64,000 nucleotides of DNA from CAYXSX01 sp964467925 (GCA_964467925.1 CAYXSX010000001.1:558001-622000); one strand, 5' to 3'; shown: positions 1 through 9,792, numbered from the stretch's first letter. The notes: a model not told the origin generated them from the letters alone. A program made the numbers and translations.

Positions 1-1770
1 GATATTATCCCGCACGCTGCCGTTAAATAGCACAACATCCTGCGCGATATAGGCAAGGTGACGGCGCAAATCCGCCGGATCGATCTGGCGGTGATCTGTA
101 TCATCAATCAGGATCGTTCCTTCATCCGGGTCGTACAGCCCCATCATCAGGCGCGCGAGCGTACTCTTGCCCGAGCCGATACGCCCGATAATCCCGACCT
201 TTTCTCCCGCATTAATGGTAAAGGACAGCTTCTCAAGTACCTTGCGTTCCGTGCCGGGATAGGAAAAAGAAACGTCCTTGAACGCGATTTTTCCGGTAAT
301 ATCGGGGCGGTGCAAAAACTGCTTATGCCGCGGCCGTTCGGTCGGCTGGTCCATGATCTTGTTCAGTGTCTTGAGCGCACCGCTCGCCTGATGGTAACGC
401 GTCATAAGATTGGCGATCTGGCCGATGGGCGCAATCGCGCGCCCCCCTAGCATAACGCAGGCGATCAGCCCGCCTACGGTTAGATTACCGTCCTGCACCA
501 TATACATCCCGATCAGGATAATCAGGACGGAGGCGATCTGTTGCAGGAAACTGGCGATATTAACGCCAAACCCGGAAAGGAAACGCGATTTCTGCCCATA
601 AAACGCGTTCTCGCCCAGATACTGGCCGTAACGCGCGCGAAAACGTCCGTCCGCACCTATGGACTTTAACGTCTCCAGCCCGTGAATGGTTTCCACCAGC
701 AAACCGTGCTTGGCTTCGGATGATTTTGTCGCCTTTTTTACCACAGCGCGAAGAGGGATTTGCAAAACCATGCCGATGATAAACACCGCCAAAATCATAC
801 CCATCAAAAGAAACGCGATAGGCCCGCCCAGTTGATAAATGACGAACAGGAAGAAAAGAGTAAAGGGTAAATCCACCAGCCCAGTTATAGTGGCGGAGGT
901 TAAAAATTCCCGCACTGAATCGAAATCGCGTAGCATATTGGCAAAGGCCCCGCTGGAACGTGGCCGCCCGGCCAGTTTCATATCCAGCACCTGATCGTAA
1001 ATCCGCCGCGCCGCAACAATATCCGCCCGCTTTCCGGCAAAGTCTATTAAATAGCTGCGCACATTGCGGAAGATGAAGTCGAACCCAAAGGCCACCAGCG
1101 CCCCGATACCCAAAACCCAGCCCGTTTCGATGGCGTTATTGGGAATAACGCGGTCATAGACATTCATAATAAAAAGCGGGCTGACAAGGCCGAACAGGTT
1201 GATAATCGCCGCTGTAAGCAAGACAAGCCCGTAAGAGAACATGTTCTCCCGGTCGCTCATCACGCTCCAGAACCAGTGATGGCCGTAATCTTCCTCGTCC
1301 TTACCTTCCGGACTGATAAACTCCGACCGCGGATGCACGAAAATGGCATATCCCGCATATTCTTTCGCCAGATCGCTCATAGAAATCTCGAACTGTTTGC
1401 GTGTTTCAGGGCGGTAAATACGCGCGGTTTCCTGATTGGCCGAAATGCTCAAAAGTACGCAAGACATCTCATTCGAAAGAATAAGAACCGCGGGCAAAAC
1501 CCCGGCGGGGATGTCCTTAAGCTTTTTACGCTCAGTAACGCTGCATTTCAGGCCCAGCCTTTCCGCCGCCTGACGAAACAATTCCGGCCCCATCGCCGTA
1601 CCGTCATAGGCCAATCCGGCTGTTAAAGCTTCGGCTGATTTAGCACGCCCGTAATGTGCAGTCAAAAATACAAGACATTCAAGAAGGTCGTCGGATTTTT
1701 CCGGCTTTGCCCCTGCGGCGGCCTGTTCCGCGGGGTTATTCGCGCCGGATATGGTTTTACTTTTTGCCAT
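1..1770 (-). CDS. Type I secretion ABC transporter, LapB/HlyB-like (3' end cut by window)
   Basis: Inner-membrane ABC exporter of a type I secretion system, moving a large protein (adhesin, RTX toxin or enzyme) straight to the outside together with TolC and a fusion protein. The 590 visible residues run from ATG 1770 and read off the left edge. The first ~130 form a C39-peptidase-like domain in which the usual cysteine nucleophile is missing, so it should bind substrate and not cleave it, as in HlyB and LapB. A membrane domain follows (~150-430). The ATPase begins near 490, with Walker A GRIGSGKST at 529-537 and a Q-loop glutamine near 577; signature and Walker B lie outside the window. It overlaps the upstream tolC by 14 bases. 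Whether its substrate is an adhesin cannot be seen here. Confidence 0.93.
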   Translation of the reverse strand, partial: MAKSKTISGANNPAEQAAAGAKPEKSDDLLECLVFLTAHYGRAKSAEALTAGLAYDGTAMGPELFRQAAERLGLKCSVTERKKLKDIPAGVLPAVLILSNEMSCVLLSISANQETARIYRPETRKQFEISMSDLAKEYAGYAIFVHPRSEFISPEGKDEEDYGHHWFWSVMSDRENMFSYGLVLLTAAIINLFGLVSPLFIMNVYDRVIPNNAIETGWVLGIGALVAFGFDFIFRNVRSYLIDFAGKRADIVAARRIYDQVLDMKLAGRPRSSGAFANMLRDFDSVREFLTSATITGLVDLPFTLFFLFVIYQLGGPIAFLLMGMILAVFIIGMVLQIPLRAVVKKATKSSEAKHGLLVETIHGLETLKSIGADGRFRARYGQYLGENAFYGQKSRFLSGFGVNIASFLQQIASVLIILIGMYMVQDGNLTVGGLIACVMLGGRAIAPIGQIANLMTRYHQASGALKTLNKIMDQPTERPRHKQFLHRPDITGKIAFKDVSFSYPGTERKVLEKLSFTINAGEKVGIIGRIGSGKSTLARLMMGLYDPDEGTILIDDTDHRQIDPADLRRHLAYIAQDVVLFNGSVRDNI

Positions 1771-3085
1771 CGCCCGCCGCCGGATCAAGGTCCAGAGCCT
1801 CCTGAAGGCGACCAACACTGGCAAGTACGCCGTATCCTGCCTGCAACAGGCGGTGCTCACCGTTCATCTGCTCCAGCTTCGTGTTCAGCAACTGGTTTTC
1901 CGCCTGCATTAATTGCAGCAAGCTAATCTTCGCACCCTCAAATTGAGCCTCATAGGTCCCAAACAGTTTTTCATTAAGGAATGCACGCTGATACGCCACA
2001 TCAAGCTGGTCCTTCGCGGTCGCATATTCGGAATAGGCAAGGCGGATATCGCGCTCGATCTGGCGCTTCAAATCTTCCATCCGCGCCTGCGCCTGCTTGT
2101 GGTCGAGCTTTTTCTGCTTGATCCGCGCCAGCTGCGCCCCGCCGGTGGAAAAATTCCAGCTCATTTTAACGACTGCCCGCGCATCCGTGCTTTCGCCGCC
2201 GATCACATCGCGCTTGTCGTTTTCAAGATAAGAAAGCTCACCGTCGAATTCCGGGAAAATCTGCGCCCGTTCAGCCCGTGCGTCATATTTCGCAGCCTTT
2301 GTGGTAAATTTCGCCGCCAGTAATGAGGGATGCGTAAACTGCGCCTGCTCGACCACACTCTCCATTTTATCTAAAGAAATATTAAGCTGGGTCGTGGGTT
2401 TAACCAGATCGTCACCGGGCATATGGCCCATTACTTCCATATAATTGGCCTCGGCGAAGCGTTTTTGCCCTTCAAAATCGGCAATAATGCCGTCAAGGAT
2501 AGAGCTGACATCGCTGGCCTGCTGAAGCTCTGCAGCGTCGGATCCGCCCTGATCGACGGATGATTTGATGCGCGCCAGATAATTATCAACCTTGCGTTTA
2601 TGCTCGGTCAGCATCTGGAGACCGATACGCGTGCGCAGCACCTCGATATAGGCCTGTACTGCCCTTAAAGTCAGCGTTTCACGCAAATCGGCCACGGTAT
2701 TGAGCGCAGACATGCGCCTTGCCTTGGCCGAGCTAACACGGCTGGGGGTTTCCAGCCCGTCAAACAGCATCTGGCGCATCGTGACCGACCCTTCCCCGTA
2801 ATAGGAATAGGCATCGCCGCGCGTCACGCTCAGTCCGCGGCTAGTGCTGTTGTCTTGAAAAACACGCCCGCCCGTGGCAGCCACTGAAACATCCGGGAAA
2901 TAACCGGAAACCTGCTCTCTTTTCGCTGCTTTGGCGGCGTCAAGCTGGGCCAGTGCGGCCTCAACGCTCGGGTGAAATTGCAACGCCTGCGCGGCTGCCT
3001 CGCGCAAAGTCTCGGCTCCAGCGCCGTTAGAGGCCAGAATCGTGGTGGCAAAAGCCAGCAAATAAGCCGTTCGTCGGAAAAACAT
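1757..3085 (-). CDS. tolC: TolC-family outer membrane efflux/secretion protein
   Basis: Outer-membrane channel of the type I secretion system encoded by the next gene downstream. It is 442 residues, the normal TolC/LapE length. A signal peptide covers ~1-24, ending near SNGAGA-ET, and is followed by the two repeated halves of an OEP domain rich in long helices, including a typical N-terminal stretch ALQFHPSVEAALAQLDAAKA. The gene leads the secretion operon; the divergent pnt operon starts 203 bases away. The family assignment is firm; the partner assignment rests on the 14-base overlap with the transporter gene. Confidence 0.93.
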   Translation of the reverse strand: MFFRRTAYLLAFATTILASNGAGAETLREAAAQALQFHPSVEAALAQLDAAKAAKREQVSGYFPDVSVAATGGRVFQDNSTSRGLSVTRGDAYSYYGEGSVTMRQMLFDGLETPSRVSSAKARRMSALNTVADLRETLTLRAVQAYIEVLRTRIGLQMLTEHKRKVDNYLARIKSSVDQGGSDAAELQQASDVSSILDGIIADFEGQKRFAEANYMEVMGHMPGDDLVKPTTQLNISLDKMESVVEQAQFTHPSLLAAKFTTKAAKYDARAERAQIFPEFDGELSYLENDKRDVIGGESTDARAVVKMSWNFSTGGAQLARIKQKKLDHKQAQARMEDLKRQIERDIRLAYSEYATAKDQLDVAYQRAFLNEKLFGTYEAQFEGAKISLLQLMQAENQLLNTKLEQMNGEHRLLQAGYGVLASVGRLQEALDLDPAAGDGKK

Positions 3086-3288
3086 AAAAGAACCCGGAAC
3101 CAGAAAATAGAGAAAAAGGGTAAAGAACTTACCCCTACAGGTTGAATCTAAAGAAAAATGGTGATTCGTTCAAGCCCGAAGACGGGCAAGGGCCGCAAGC
3201 CGGGGTAAAATTCCGAAAAATACTTCACAAAGTCAGTCGCATGGGGCAAGCTTTAAACTATACGAGAATCTGAAAGCGGAGCCCTTTT
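3086..3288. promoter_or_regulatory. Divergent tolC/pntAA intergenic region with three GANTC sites
   Basis: This spacer must hold promoters for tolC (minus) and pntAA (plus). GANTC pentamers, the target of the alphaproteobacterial CcrM methylase, lie at 3144-3148, 3163-3167 and 3266-3270. I could not define convincing -35/-10 boxes. A purine-rich ribosome site (GCGGAG, about 3277-3282) precedes the GTG start of pntAA. Confidence 0.4.
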
Positions 3289-4503
3289 GTGAGCCTGAAA
3301 GTCGCCATCCTCAAAGAAAAAAACGATCCCCGCGTTGCCGCCAGCCCGGAATCGGTCAAAAAGCTCAAGGCGCTGGGCGTTTCCGTTATCGTCGAAAGCG
3401 GGGCGGGGGCGGCCTCGAATTTCTCCGATGCCGCCTACAAGGAATTCGGCGCAAAAATTGCCAAAAACGCTGCGGAAACTCTTGAGGGAGTGGAGCTCGT
3501 TCTGTCCGTCCGCGCGCCGGAGGAAGACACGCTCAGCCTCATCCCCAAGGGTGCGCTTTTGGTGTGCATGGCCGATCCGCATAAAAACAAGGCTTTGGTC
3601 AAATCTTGCGCCGCGCGCGGGATTGATCTCATGGCCATGGAGCTAGTGCCGCGAATTACCCGCGCCCAAAGCATGGACGTTCTCTCCTCCCAGTCCAACC
3701 TCGCCGGATACAAATCAGTGCTGGAGGCCGCTGCGCATTTCGGCCACGCCTTCCCCATGATGATGACCGCCGCCGGAACCATCCCCCCCGCCAAGGTCTT
3801 CGTGATGGGCGCGGGCGTTGCGGGGCTTCAGGCTATCGCCACAGCGCGGCGTCTGGGCGCAGTCGTCAGCGCGACCGATGTCCGCCCCGCGGCGAAGGAA
3901 CAGGTGCAATCTCTCGGCGCTTCTTTTGTCGCCGTGGAGGACGAGGAATTCAAACAGGCCGAAACTGCGGGCGGCTATGCCAAGGAAATGTCGGCGGAAT
4001 ATAAAAAGAAGCAGGCCGCTCTGGTCGAGGAACACATCGCCAAACAAGATATTGTGATTACCACCGCCCTTATCCCCGGCCGCCCCGCGCCGGAACTAAT
4101 CAGCGAAGCGATGGTCAAATCCATGAAGCCGGGTTCGGTGATCGTAGATCTGGCCGCTGAAAACGGCGGTAACTGCGCGCTATCCACGCCGGATAAAGTC
4201 ACCCAGAAACATGGTGTAATCATTATTGCTTACACCAATATGGCGGGCCGCCTTGCCGGCGATGCCTCAGCGCTTTACGCCCGTAACATCACAAGTCTGC
4301 TGACGCTGATCATCGATAAAGACCGCGGCAAGCTCTCGATCAACTGGGATGATGACATCATCAAGGGCATGACACTGACCAAGGCCGGTAAAGTTATTCA
4401 CCCCATGTTTGCCGAAACGAAAAACGAGACGGTTTCAAAGAAACCTGCGGCAAAAAAGCCTGCTGAGAAAAAGCCCGCTTCAAAAAAGAAAGGAACCGCC
4501 TAG
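3289..4503 (+). CDS. pntAA: NAD(P) transhydrogenase subunit alpha part 1 (PntAA)
   Basis: Soluble NAD(H)-binding domain I of the proton-pumping transhydrogenase, which uses the proton gradient to reduce NADP+ with NADH. At 404 residues it is slightly longer than usual because of a Lys/Ala/Pro-rich tail (from ~380, KKPAAKKPAEKKPA-like), probably a flexible link. The Rossmann motif GAGVAGLQAIATARRLGA is visible near 175. The start is GTG 3289, with GCGGAG upstream. The stop abuts the ATG of pntAB directly. The three-gene split (AA, AB, B) is the arrangement known from Rhodospirillum and many other alphaproteobacteria. Confidence 0.96.
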   Translation: MSLKVAILKEKNDPRVAASPESVKKLKALGVSVIVESGAGAASNFSDAAYKEFGAKIAKNAAETLEGVELVLSVRAPEEDTLSLIPKGALLVCMADPHKNKALVKSCAARGIDLMAMELVPRITRAQSMDVLSSQSNLAGYKSVLEAAAHFGHAFPMMMTAAGTIPPAKVFVMGAGVAGLQAIATARRLGAVVSATDVRPAAKEQVQSLGASFVAVEDEEFKQAETAGGYAKEMSAEYKKKQAALVEEHIAKQDIVITTALIPGRPAPELISEAMVKSMKPGSVIVDLAAENGGNCALSTPDKVTQKHGVIIIAYTNMAGRLAGDASALYARNITSLLTLIIDKDRGKLSINWDDDIIKGMTLTKAGKVIHPMFAETKNETVSKKPAAKKPAEKKPASKKKGTA

Positions 4504-4920
4504 ATGGCCGAACAAAAGACCGTGACCGAAAGCGCCGCTGATCTTGCCACCCGTCTGCAGGAACTTTCCGATTCCGCCGCCAATCTGGCCGTGCAAGCGG
4601 GTGATGCGATTGAAAAAAGCAGCGGCATGCATTCCGAGCCTTTCGTTATCGCGGGTCTGACCGTTTTCATGCTGGCGTGTTTCGTCGGCTATCACGTGGT
4701 CTGGCGCGTCACGCCTGCCCTGCACTCCCCGCTGATGGGCATCACCAATGCCATTTCCTCCGTAATCATCGTCGGGGCCGTTATCGCTCTGGGTGCGGCG
4801 GAAGGCGGATTTTCGCAATTCCTCGGTTTTCTGGCCGTGGTGCTGGCTTCAGTCAACATCTTCGGCGGTTTCATTATCACACGGCGTATGCTGCATATGT
4901 TCAAGAAAAGGGAGGGGTAA
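4504..4920 (+). CDS. pntAB: NAD(P) transhydrogenase subunit alpha part 2 (PntAB), membrane
   Basis: Short membrane component (domain II, first part) of transhydrogenase, 138 residues. After a ~45-residue soluble leader come about four transmembrane helices (~46-66, ~78-98, ~100-125 and the region before the basic tail RRMLHMFKKREG). It starts right after the pntAA stop and lies 3 bases before pntB, so the three subunits are translated together in a fixed ratio. Length and position match the family. Confidence 0.95.
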   Translation: MAEQKTVTESAADLATRLQELSDSAANLAVQAGDAIEKSSGMHSEPFVIAGLTVFMLACFVGYHVVWRVTPALHSPLMGITNAISSVIIVGAVIALGAAEGGFSQFLGFLAVVLASVNIFGGFIITRRMLHMFKKREG

Positions 4921-4923
4921 CAC

Positions 4924-6312
4924 ATGGCCAGTTTCGCTTCCCTCGTTTACCTAGCCTCCGCCGTTTGTTTCATTCTGGCATTGCGCGGCCTGTCTCACCC
5001 TTCAACGGCCCAGCGCGGCGTTACTTTCGGTATCGCGGGCATGGCTTTGGCCATCGGCACAACCATCTTGCTGCCTCAGGTCAGCGGGTTTTTCATTATC
5101 CTTCTGGCCGTAATTATCGGCGGCTCCGTCGGCGCGTATATCGCCAATAAAATAGAGATGACCGCCCTGCCCCAGCTTATGGCGGCGTTCCACTCCCTGG
5201 TCGGACTTGCCGCTGTCTTCGTGGCCTCCGCCGCGTTCTGCAACCCTTCCGCCTTCAATATCGGCACGCCGGATAATATCTATCTCGCCAGCCTGATCGA
5301 AATGGCGCTGGGCGTTTCCATCGGCGCGATCACCTTCACCGGTTCAGTCATCGCATGGGGCAAGCTACAGGGGCGCATCTCCGGCAAGCCGATCATTTTC
5401 GAACGCCAGCACATGCTCAATGCGGGGCTTGCCGCCTTTCTGCTGTTTCTGATTTTCTTGCTGTGCACGACCGGAAGTGGATTTGTTTTCTTCCTGATCA
5501 TCATCACATCTCTCGTGCTCGGCATATTGCTGATTATCCCCATCGGCGGGGCGGATATGCCCGTGATCGTCTCCATGCTCAACTCCTATTCCGGCTGGGC
5601 CGCGGCGGGTATCGGCTTTACGCTGCATAACAACCTGCTGATTATTACCGGCGCGCTGGTGGGCGCTTCGGGGGCGATCCTATCCTACATCATGTGCAAG
5701 GGCATGAACCGCTCCTTTATCAACGTCATACTGGGCGGTTTCGGCGGCGAAAGCTCTTCCGCCGGGCAGGAAGACATGGGCGACCGTCAGGCAAAAATCG
5801 GTGCAGCCGATGATGCCGCCTATATCATGAAAAGCGCCTCCAAGGTCATCATCGTTCCCGGCTATGGTATGGCGGTGGCCCAAGCCCAGCACGCCTTGCG
5901 CGAAATGGGCGACATATTGAAGAAGGAAGGCGTGGAAGTGAAATACGCCATCCACCCCGTCGCGGGCCGCATGCCCGGCCATATGAACGTTTTGCTTGCC
6001 GAGGCTAACGTGCCCTATGACGAAGTGTTCGAGATGGAAGACATCAACCGCGAATTTTCTCAGGCCGATGTCGCCTATGTGATCGGCGCGAACGATATCA
6101 CCAATCCGGCGGCGAAAAACGATTCCGGCTCTCCCATTTACGGCATGCCCGTTCTTGACGTTGAAAAGGCCAAAACCGTGCTGTTCGTCAAACGCTCCAT
6201 GGGCTCGGGCTATGCGGGCATCGACAACCCGCTCTTTTACGCCGACAACACCATGATGCTTCTGGGCGATGCCAAGAAAATGACCGAAGACATTATCAAG
6301 GCGCTGGAGTAA
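4924..6312 (+). CDS. pntB: NAD(P) transhydrogenase subunit beta (PntB)
   Basis: Beta subunit of transhydrogenase: about eight membrane helices in residues 1-265 completing the proton channel, then the NADP(H)-binding domain III from ~290. Visible motifs are the GYGMAVAQAQH nucleotide fold near 315, HPVAGRMPGHMNVLLAEA near 345, and GANDITNPAAKNDSGSPIYGMPVL near 395. Length 462 is normal. It ends the pnt set; a hydrolase gene follows 13 bases later and could be co-transcribed. Confidence 0.97.
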   Translation: MASFASLVYLASAVCFILALRGLSHPSTAQRGVTFGIAGMALAIGTTILLPQVSGFFIILLAVIIGGSVGAYIANKIEMTALPQLMAAFHSLVGLAAVFVASAAFCNPSAFNIGTPDNIYLASLIEMALGVSIGAITFTGSVIAWGKLQGRISGKPIIFERQHMLNAGLAAFLLFLIFLLCTTGSGFVFFLIIITSLVLGILLIIPIGGADMPVIVSMLNSYSGWAAAGIGFTLHNNLLIITGALVGASGAILSYIMCKGMNRSFINVILGGFGGESSSAGQEDMGDRQAKIGAADDAAYIMKSASKVIIVPGYGMAVAQAQHALREMGDILKKEGVEVKYAIHPVAGRMPGHMNVLLAEANVPYDEVFEMEDINREFSQADVAYVIGANDITNPAAKNDSGSPIYGMPVLDVEKAKTVLFVKRSMGSGYAGIDNPLFYADNTMMLLGDAKKMTEDIIKALE

Positions 6313-6325
6313 ACTTAAAGGTGTT

Positions 6326-7261
6326 ATGACGGTTATTCCTCCCGATCTGGAAGAACGCTTCCATCAACCCGAAAACTGGCAATGGGATTATTTCGAGCGC
6401 ATAAGCGGCCGCCGCTTGCGCTACGGCTTTGCCATTCCGGATGATACGGAGACAATCGTATTCTACCTCCCCGGCCTTGCCGAGCCGGCAGAAAAAGCGT
6501 TCGAGACGGGACGCAATATGCTGGAAAATGGCTACGGCTTTGCCGTTATGGACTGGTTCGGTCAGGGCGGTTCGGGCCGCTACCTTCCTAACCCACACAA
6601 GCGCCATGCGGGCCCGTTCGAGGACGACCTCGCCGATTTTCATGAATTCCTGACGCGTCTTGCGCCCAAATTAAAGAGCAAAAAACTTGTCATGCTTGCC
6701 CATTCCATGGGAGGCAATCTCGGGCTTCGTTACTTGCACGACCACCCTTCTAAGTTCGAGAGTGCCGCCTTCACCGCGCCGATGATCGGGATTTACGCCG
6801 TCAAAGCCATCCCGCCCTTTATCACAGACTATCTTGCCGCAGGTCTTAGCAAGCTCGCCGGAAATTTTTATGTTATGGGCGGGCGCGACTGGAAATTCCC
6901 CGCTATTTTGCCCGCGATGGACAAGGCGTTTTTATCCTCCGATCCCATTCGCGCTACGCTGCAAAATCAACTATTCAAAGCCAATCCGGAAATCGTGGTC
7001 AGTGACGTCACCTATGGCTGGGTTTATCATGCCTATAACTCCTGCCTCGCCTTAAAGGCACAGCTTGCGGATATACAAACACATGTATTACTCGCAGCGG
7101 CGGGTAAGGATTTTCTGGTGGACAGCGCCGCCGCCAAAATCGCTTCCTCCATCATACCCCATGCGACCTTTTTGGAATTTTCCGACTCGCGTCACGAGAT
7201 ACTGATGGAACGCGATGAAATCCGGGACCGTTTCTTAAAAGCATTTTACGACTTGATTTAA
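6326..7261 (+). CDS. Alpha/beta hydrolase, lysophospholipase/monoacylglycerol lipase type
   Basis: Predicted cytoplasmic serine hydrolase of 311 residues in the Hydrolase_4 (lysophospholipase-like) group, probably acting on monoacylglycerols or lysophospholipids; the real substrate is unknown. The nucleophile is S127 in AHSMGGN, with a likely acid in GKDFLVDS (~265) and histidine in DSRHEIL (~294). There is no signal peptide. The start ATG 6326 follows AAAGGTG. It lies 13 bases after pntB in the same direction. Members of this family commonly follow pntB in alphaproteobacteria, as far as I remember, which would argue for a shared transcript. Confidence 0.85.
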   Translation: MTVIPPDLEERFHQPENWQWDYFERISGRRLRYGFAIPDDTETIVFYLPGLAEPAEKAFETGRNMLENGYGFAVMDWFGQGGSGRYLPNPHKRHAGPFEDDLADFHEFLTRLAPKLKSKKLVMLAHSMGGNLGLRYLHDHPSKFESAAFTAPMIGIYAVKAIPPFITDYLAAGLSKLAGNFYVMGGRDWKFPAILPAMDKAFLSSDPIRATLQNQLFKANPEIVVSDVTYGWVYHAYNSCLALKAQLADIQTHVLLAAAGKDFLVDSAAAKIASSIIPHATFLEFSDSRHEILMERDEIRDRFLKAFYDLI

Positions 7262-7308
7262 AACCGCCCCATGCCGCAAAATAGAATATGAAAGGGAGAC
7301 TCTCCATC

Positions 7309-7536
7309 ATGGACGACCAAGACAGAAGACAAATTCGCCTAAGTGACCGTATTCTTTCCGCGCTGGAACTTGCGATTGATCAGGAAGATGTCGCCATCGC
7401 CGAAGCCCTGACCAAAGCCATGGAGCTTTCCGTGACAAGAAAAGCGGGCGGCGGTGAATTTGTCGAGCGCCGTGACTATCCGCCTGAAATTGAAAGCGCC
7501 CTGAAACGCCTAGACGCCTTGCGCGAACGTTCATAA
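7309..7536 (+). CDS. Small conserved hypothetical protein, 75 aa
   Basis: I place the start at ATG 7309 (MDDQDRRQ), not at the in-frame ATG 7288, because the ribosome site AAAGGGAGA (7291-7299) lies between them at proper spacing. The product is a helical, charged 75-residue protein with the pattern LSDRILSALELAIDQEDVAIAEAL...RRDYPPEIESALKRLDALRERS. I recall similar short proteins in other alphaproteobacteria (a LxRALELAL-type helix pair followed by ERRD and LDxLR), but no function is known to me. No membrane segment or metal motif is visible. Confidence 0.7.
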   Translation: MDDQDRRQIRLSDRILSALELAIDQEDVAIAEALTKAMELSVTRKAGGGEFVERRDYPPEIESALKRLDALRERS

Positions 7537-7564
7537 AGCATAGCACAACATTAAATTTAGAGTC

Positions 7565-7649
7565 GTCATCACCCGCTTTATGCGGGTGATCCATCGCAGA
7601 GAAAACACAAAAACAGCCATGGATTACCCGGACAGGGCCGGGTAATGAC
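7565..7649. repeat. Interspersed palindromic repeat, ACCCG type (copy A1)
   Basis: Two hairpins, TCACCCGCtttaTGCGGGTGA and TTACCCGGacagggCCGGGTAA, separated by ~36 bases and bounded by GTCAT and ATGAC. It has the same sequence and order as the copy at 53990-54047 and the reverse orientation of those at 13936-14020 and 23647-23730. It sits between the small ORF and the 3' end of ligA, so its hairpins may also end both transcripts. Confidence 0.9.
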
Positions 7650-7693
7650 GTTGTAAAGTTTCGAGAGGAACGTTTTGTAAAACCTTGAAAGCT

Positions 7694-9769
7694 CTAACCT
7701 ATCAAATCCAGCCACTCCTGCTCGCTCAGAACCTGAACGCCAAGCTCGGTTGCCTTTTTAAGCTTGGAACCGGCCTCCGCTCCCGCCACAACGTAATCGG
7801 TTTTTTGAGACACCGATCCCGCCACTTTTGCACCCAGGCTTTCTGCACGCACCTTGGCTTCGGCCCGCGTCATCTGCACCAATGTGCCGGTAAAAACGAC
7901 GGTTTTGCCAGCTACCTTGCTGTCAGCGATTTGAGGCGCTTCGTAATGTTCAATTTCCAGCAATACCTGAAGCTGCGCCAATACCTCCTTATTGTGATCC
8001 TCAGCAAAGAAACCGATCAGGTCGTCCGCCACAGCGGGGCCGATATCCTCGATAGAAATCAGGTCAGCGTAAGCCTCTCCCTCGCGGTTCTGCGCCTTTC
8101 CCATCTCCTCCGCCAGGTTTTCCAGTGTGCCGTAAGCTCCCGCCAGCCGCTTGGCCGTCGCCTCGCCCACCTGCCGGATTCCCAGCGCGTAGATAAAACG
8201 GTTAAGCGCAATCTTGCGCCGCGCACCTATCGCCTCAAAAAGATTTTTCTCCGATAGTTCTCCCCAACCTTCCCGCTCGCGGATGGGAACCTCCAGCGTT
8301 TTATTCGTCTCCTCCAGCGTGAAAATATCGGCGGGCGAGCGCACCAGCCCTTCCTCGTAAAACTCCTCGATAATCTTGCTGCCCAGCCCCTCGATATCGA
8401 AAGCAAGGCGGGAGACAAAATGTTTAAGCCGCTCGACCGCCTGCGCCGGGCATATCAACCCGCCGGTGCAGCGTATGACGACATCATCGCCCTCGCGGAT
8501 AGCATGTGAACCACAAGCCGGGCAGGTATCGGGAAATACGAATTCCTTTTCACTGCCATCGCGTTTTTCTTTCAGCACCTCAACCACCTGCGGAATTACG
8601 TCGCCCGCGCGCTGGATCACCACCGTATCGCCGATGCGCACATCTTTACGCGCAATTTCATCGGCGTTATGCAGCGTAGCGTTCGACACTACCACCCCGC
8701 CCACACTGATCGGCTCCAGCCGCGCGACCGGCGTAAGCGCGCCCGTGCGCCCGACCTGAATATCGATAGCGCGCAGAATGGTAACGGCGCGCTCCGCCGG
8801 AAATTTATGCGCAGTCGCCCAGCGCGGCGCACGTGAAACAAACCCCAAACGCTCCTGATAATCCAGCCGGTTGACCTTATAAACAATGCCGTCGATCTCG
8901 TAATCCAGATGCGGTCGCTCTTCCAGAATTTCGTGATAATTCGCCATAACCTCCTCCACGGAAGAACATATCGCTGTTGGTTCAGCTAAATCAAAGCCAC
9001 AGATCTTTATATGCTTGCGAATATCGCTCTGAGTTCTTGGTTCATAGGAACTCATCTCTCCGAAAGAACCATAAGCGAAAAACCGCAAAGGCCTCTCTTT
9101 CGTTATGGAGGCATCAAGTTGCCGGACGCTACCAGCTGCTGCATTGCGAGGGTTAGCAAATACTTTTTTTCCCTTGGATGCCAATGTTTCATTCAATTTT
9201 TGAAAATCTGAACGCCTCATATAAATTTCACCGCGAACTTCATACACGCTAGGAATGGACTCTATTTCATGGGGAATACCCTCAATTGTCATGACATTTG
9301 CGGTGATGTCCTCACCCTCACTGCCGTCACCGCGCGTCGCGGCCAGAACCAGCTTGCCGTCTTCATAGCGCAAGGAACAGGAAAGCCCGTCAATCTTCGG
9401 CTCGGCCACCACTTCAAGTTTGTCGGTTTCTGAAAGGCCGAGGAATTTTCTGACCCGCTCGAGAAACTCCTCCAACTCTTCTTCACTGAACACGTTGGAA
9501 AGTGAAAGCATCGGTTTGACATGTTTAACCTTTTTAAACCCGCGCGATGGCGCCGCGCCCACAGTCTGAGAAGGGCTGTCTTTGGTGATCAGCTCCGGAT
9601 ATTTCGCCTCAAGCGCGAGCAATTCCTTTCGCAAATCATCATAGGCCGCATCGCTGATTTCCGGCGCATCCTGCCCATGGTAAAGCTCGTCATGCCGCCA
9701 AATTTCCTTTGCCAGCTCCGCATGACGCACCTTGGCATCCAGCGCATCGAGGTCAAATAATTTGTTCAT
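7694..9769 (-). CDS. ligA: NAD-dependent DNA ligase LigA
   Basis: Seals nicks in DNA during replication and repair using NAD+. 691 residues, the full family length: N-terminal Ia domain (YHGQDAPEISDAAYDDL near 30-46), adenylation domain with the catalytic lysine K125 in EPKIDG, OB fold, a four-cysteine zinc finger (CPACGSH...CTGGLICPAQ, ~410-435), helix-hairpin-helix region (~440-580), and a C-terminal BRCT domain (~605-691, VFTGTLVQMTRAEAK). The position after recN in the ftsZ-lpxC-bamD-recN-ligA run is typical of alphaproteobacteria, here interrupted by the GIY-YIG element. Confidence 0.98.
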   Translation of the reverse strand: MNKLFDLDALDAKVRHAELAKEIWRHDELYHGQDAPEISDAAYDDLRKELLALEAKYPELITKDSPSQTVGAAPSRGFKKVKHVKPMLSLSNVFSEEELEEFLERVRKFLGLSETDKLEVVAEPKIDGLSCSLRYEDGKLVLAATRGDGSEGEDITANVMTIEGIPHEIESIPSVYEVRGEIYMRRSDFQKLNETLASKGKKVFANPRNAAAGSVRQLDASITKERPLRFFAYGSFGEMSSYEPRTQSDIRKHIKICGFDLAEPTAICSSVEEVMANYHEILEERPHLDYEIDGIVYKVNRLDYQERLGFVSRAPRWATAHKFPAERAVTILRAIDIQVGRTGALTPVARLEPISVGGVVVSNATLHNADEIARKDVRIGDTVVIQRAGDVIPQVVEVLKEKRDGSEKEFVFPDTCPACGSHAIREGDDVVIRCTGGLICPAQAVERLKHFVSRLAFDIEGLGSKIIEEFYEEGLVRSPADIFTLEETNKTLEVPIREREGWGELSEKNLFEAIGARRKIALNRFIYALGIRQVGEATAKRLAGAYGTLENLAEEMGKAQNREGEAYADLISIEDIGPAVADDLIGFFAEDHNKEVLAQLQVLLEIEHYEAPQIADSKVAGKTVVFTGTLVQMTRAEAKVRAESLGAKVAGSVSQKTDYVVAGAEAGSKLKKATELGVQVLSEQEWLDLIG

Positions 9770-9792
9770 TACCTACACTCTAACTCTAATAT

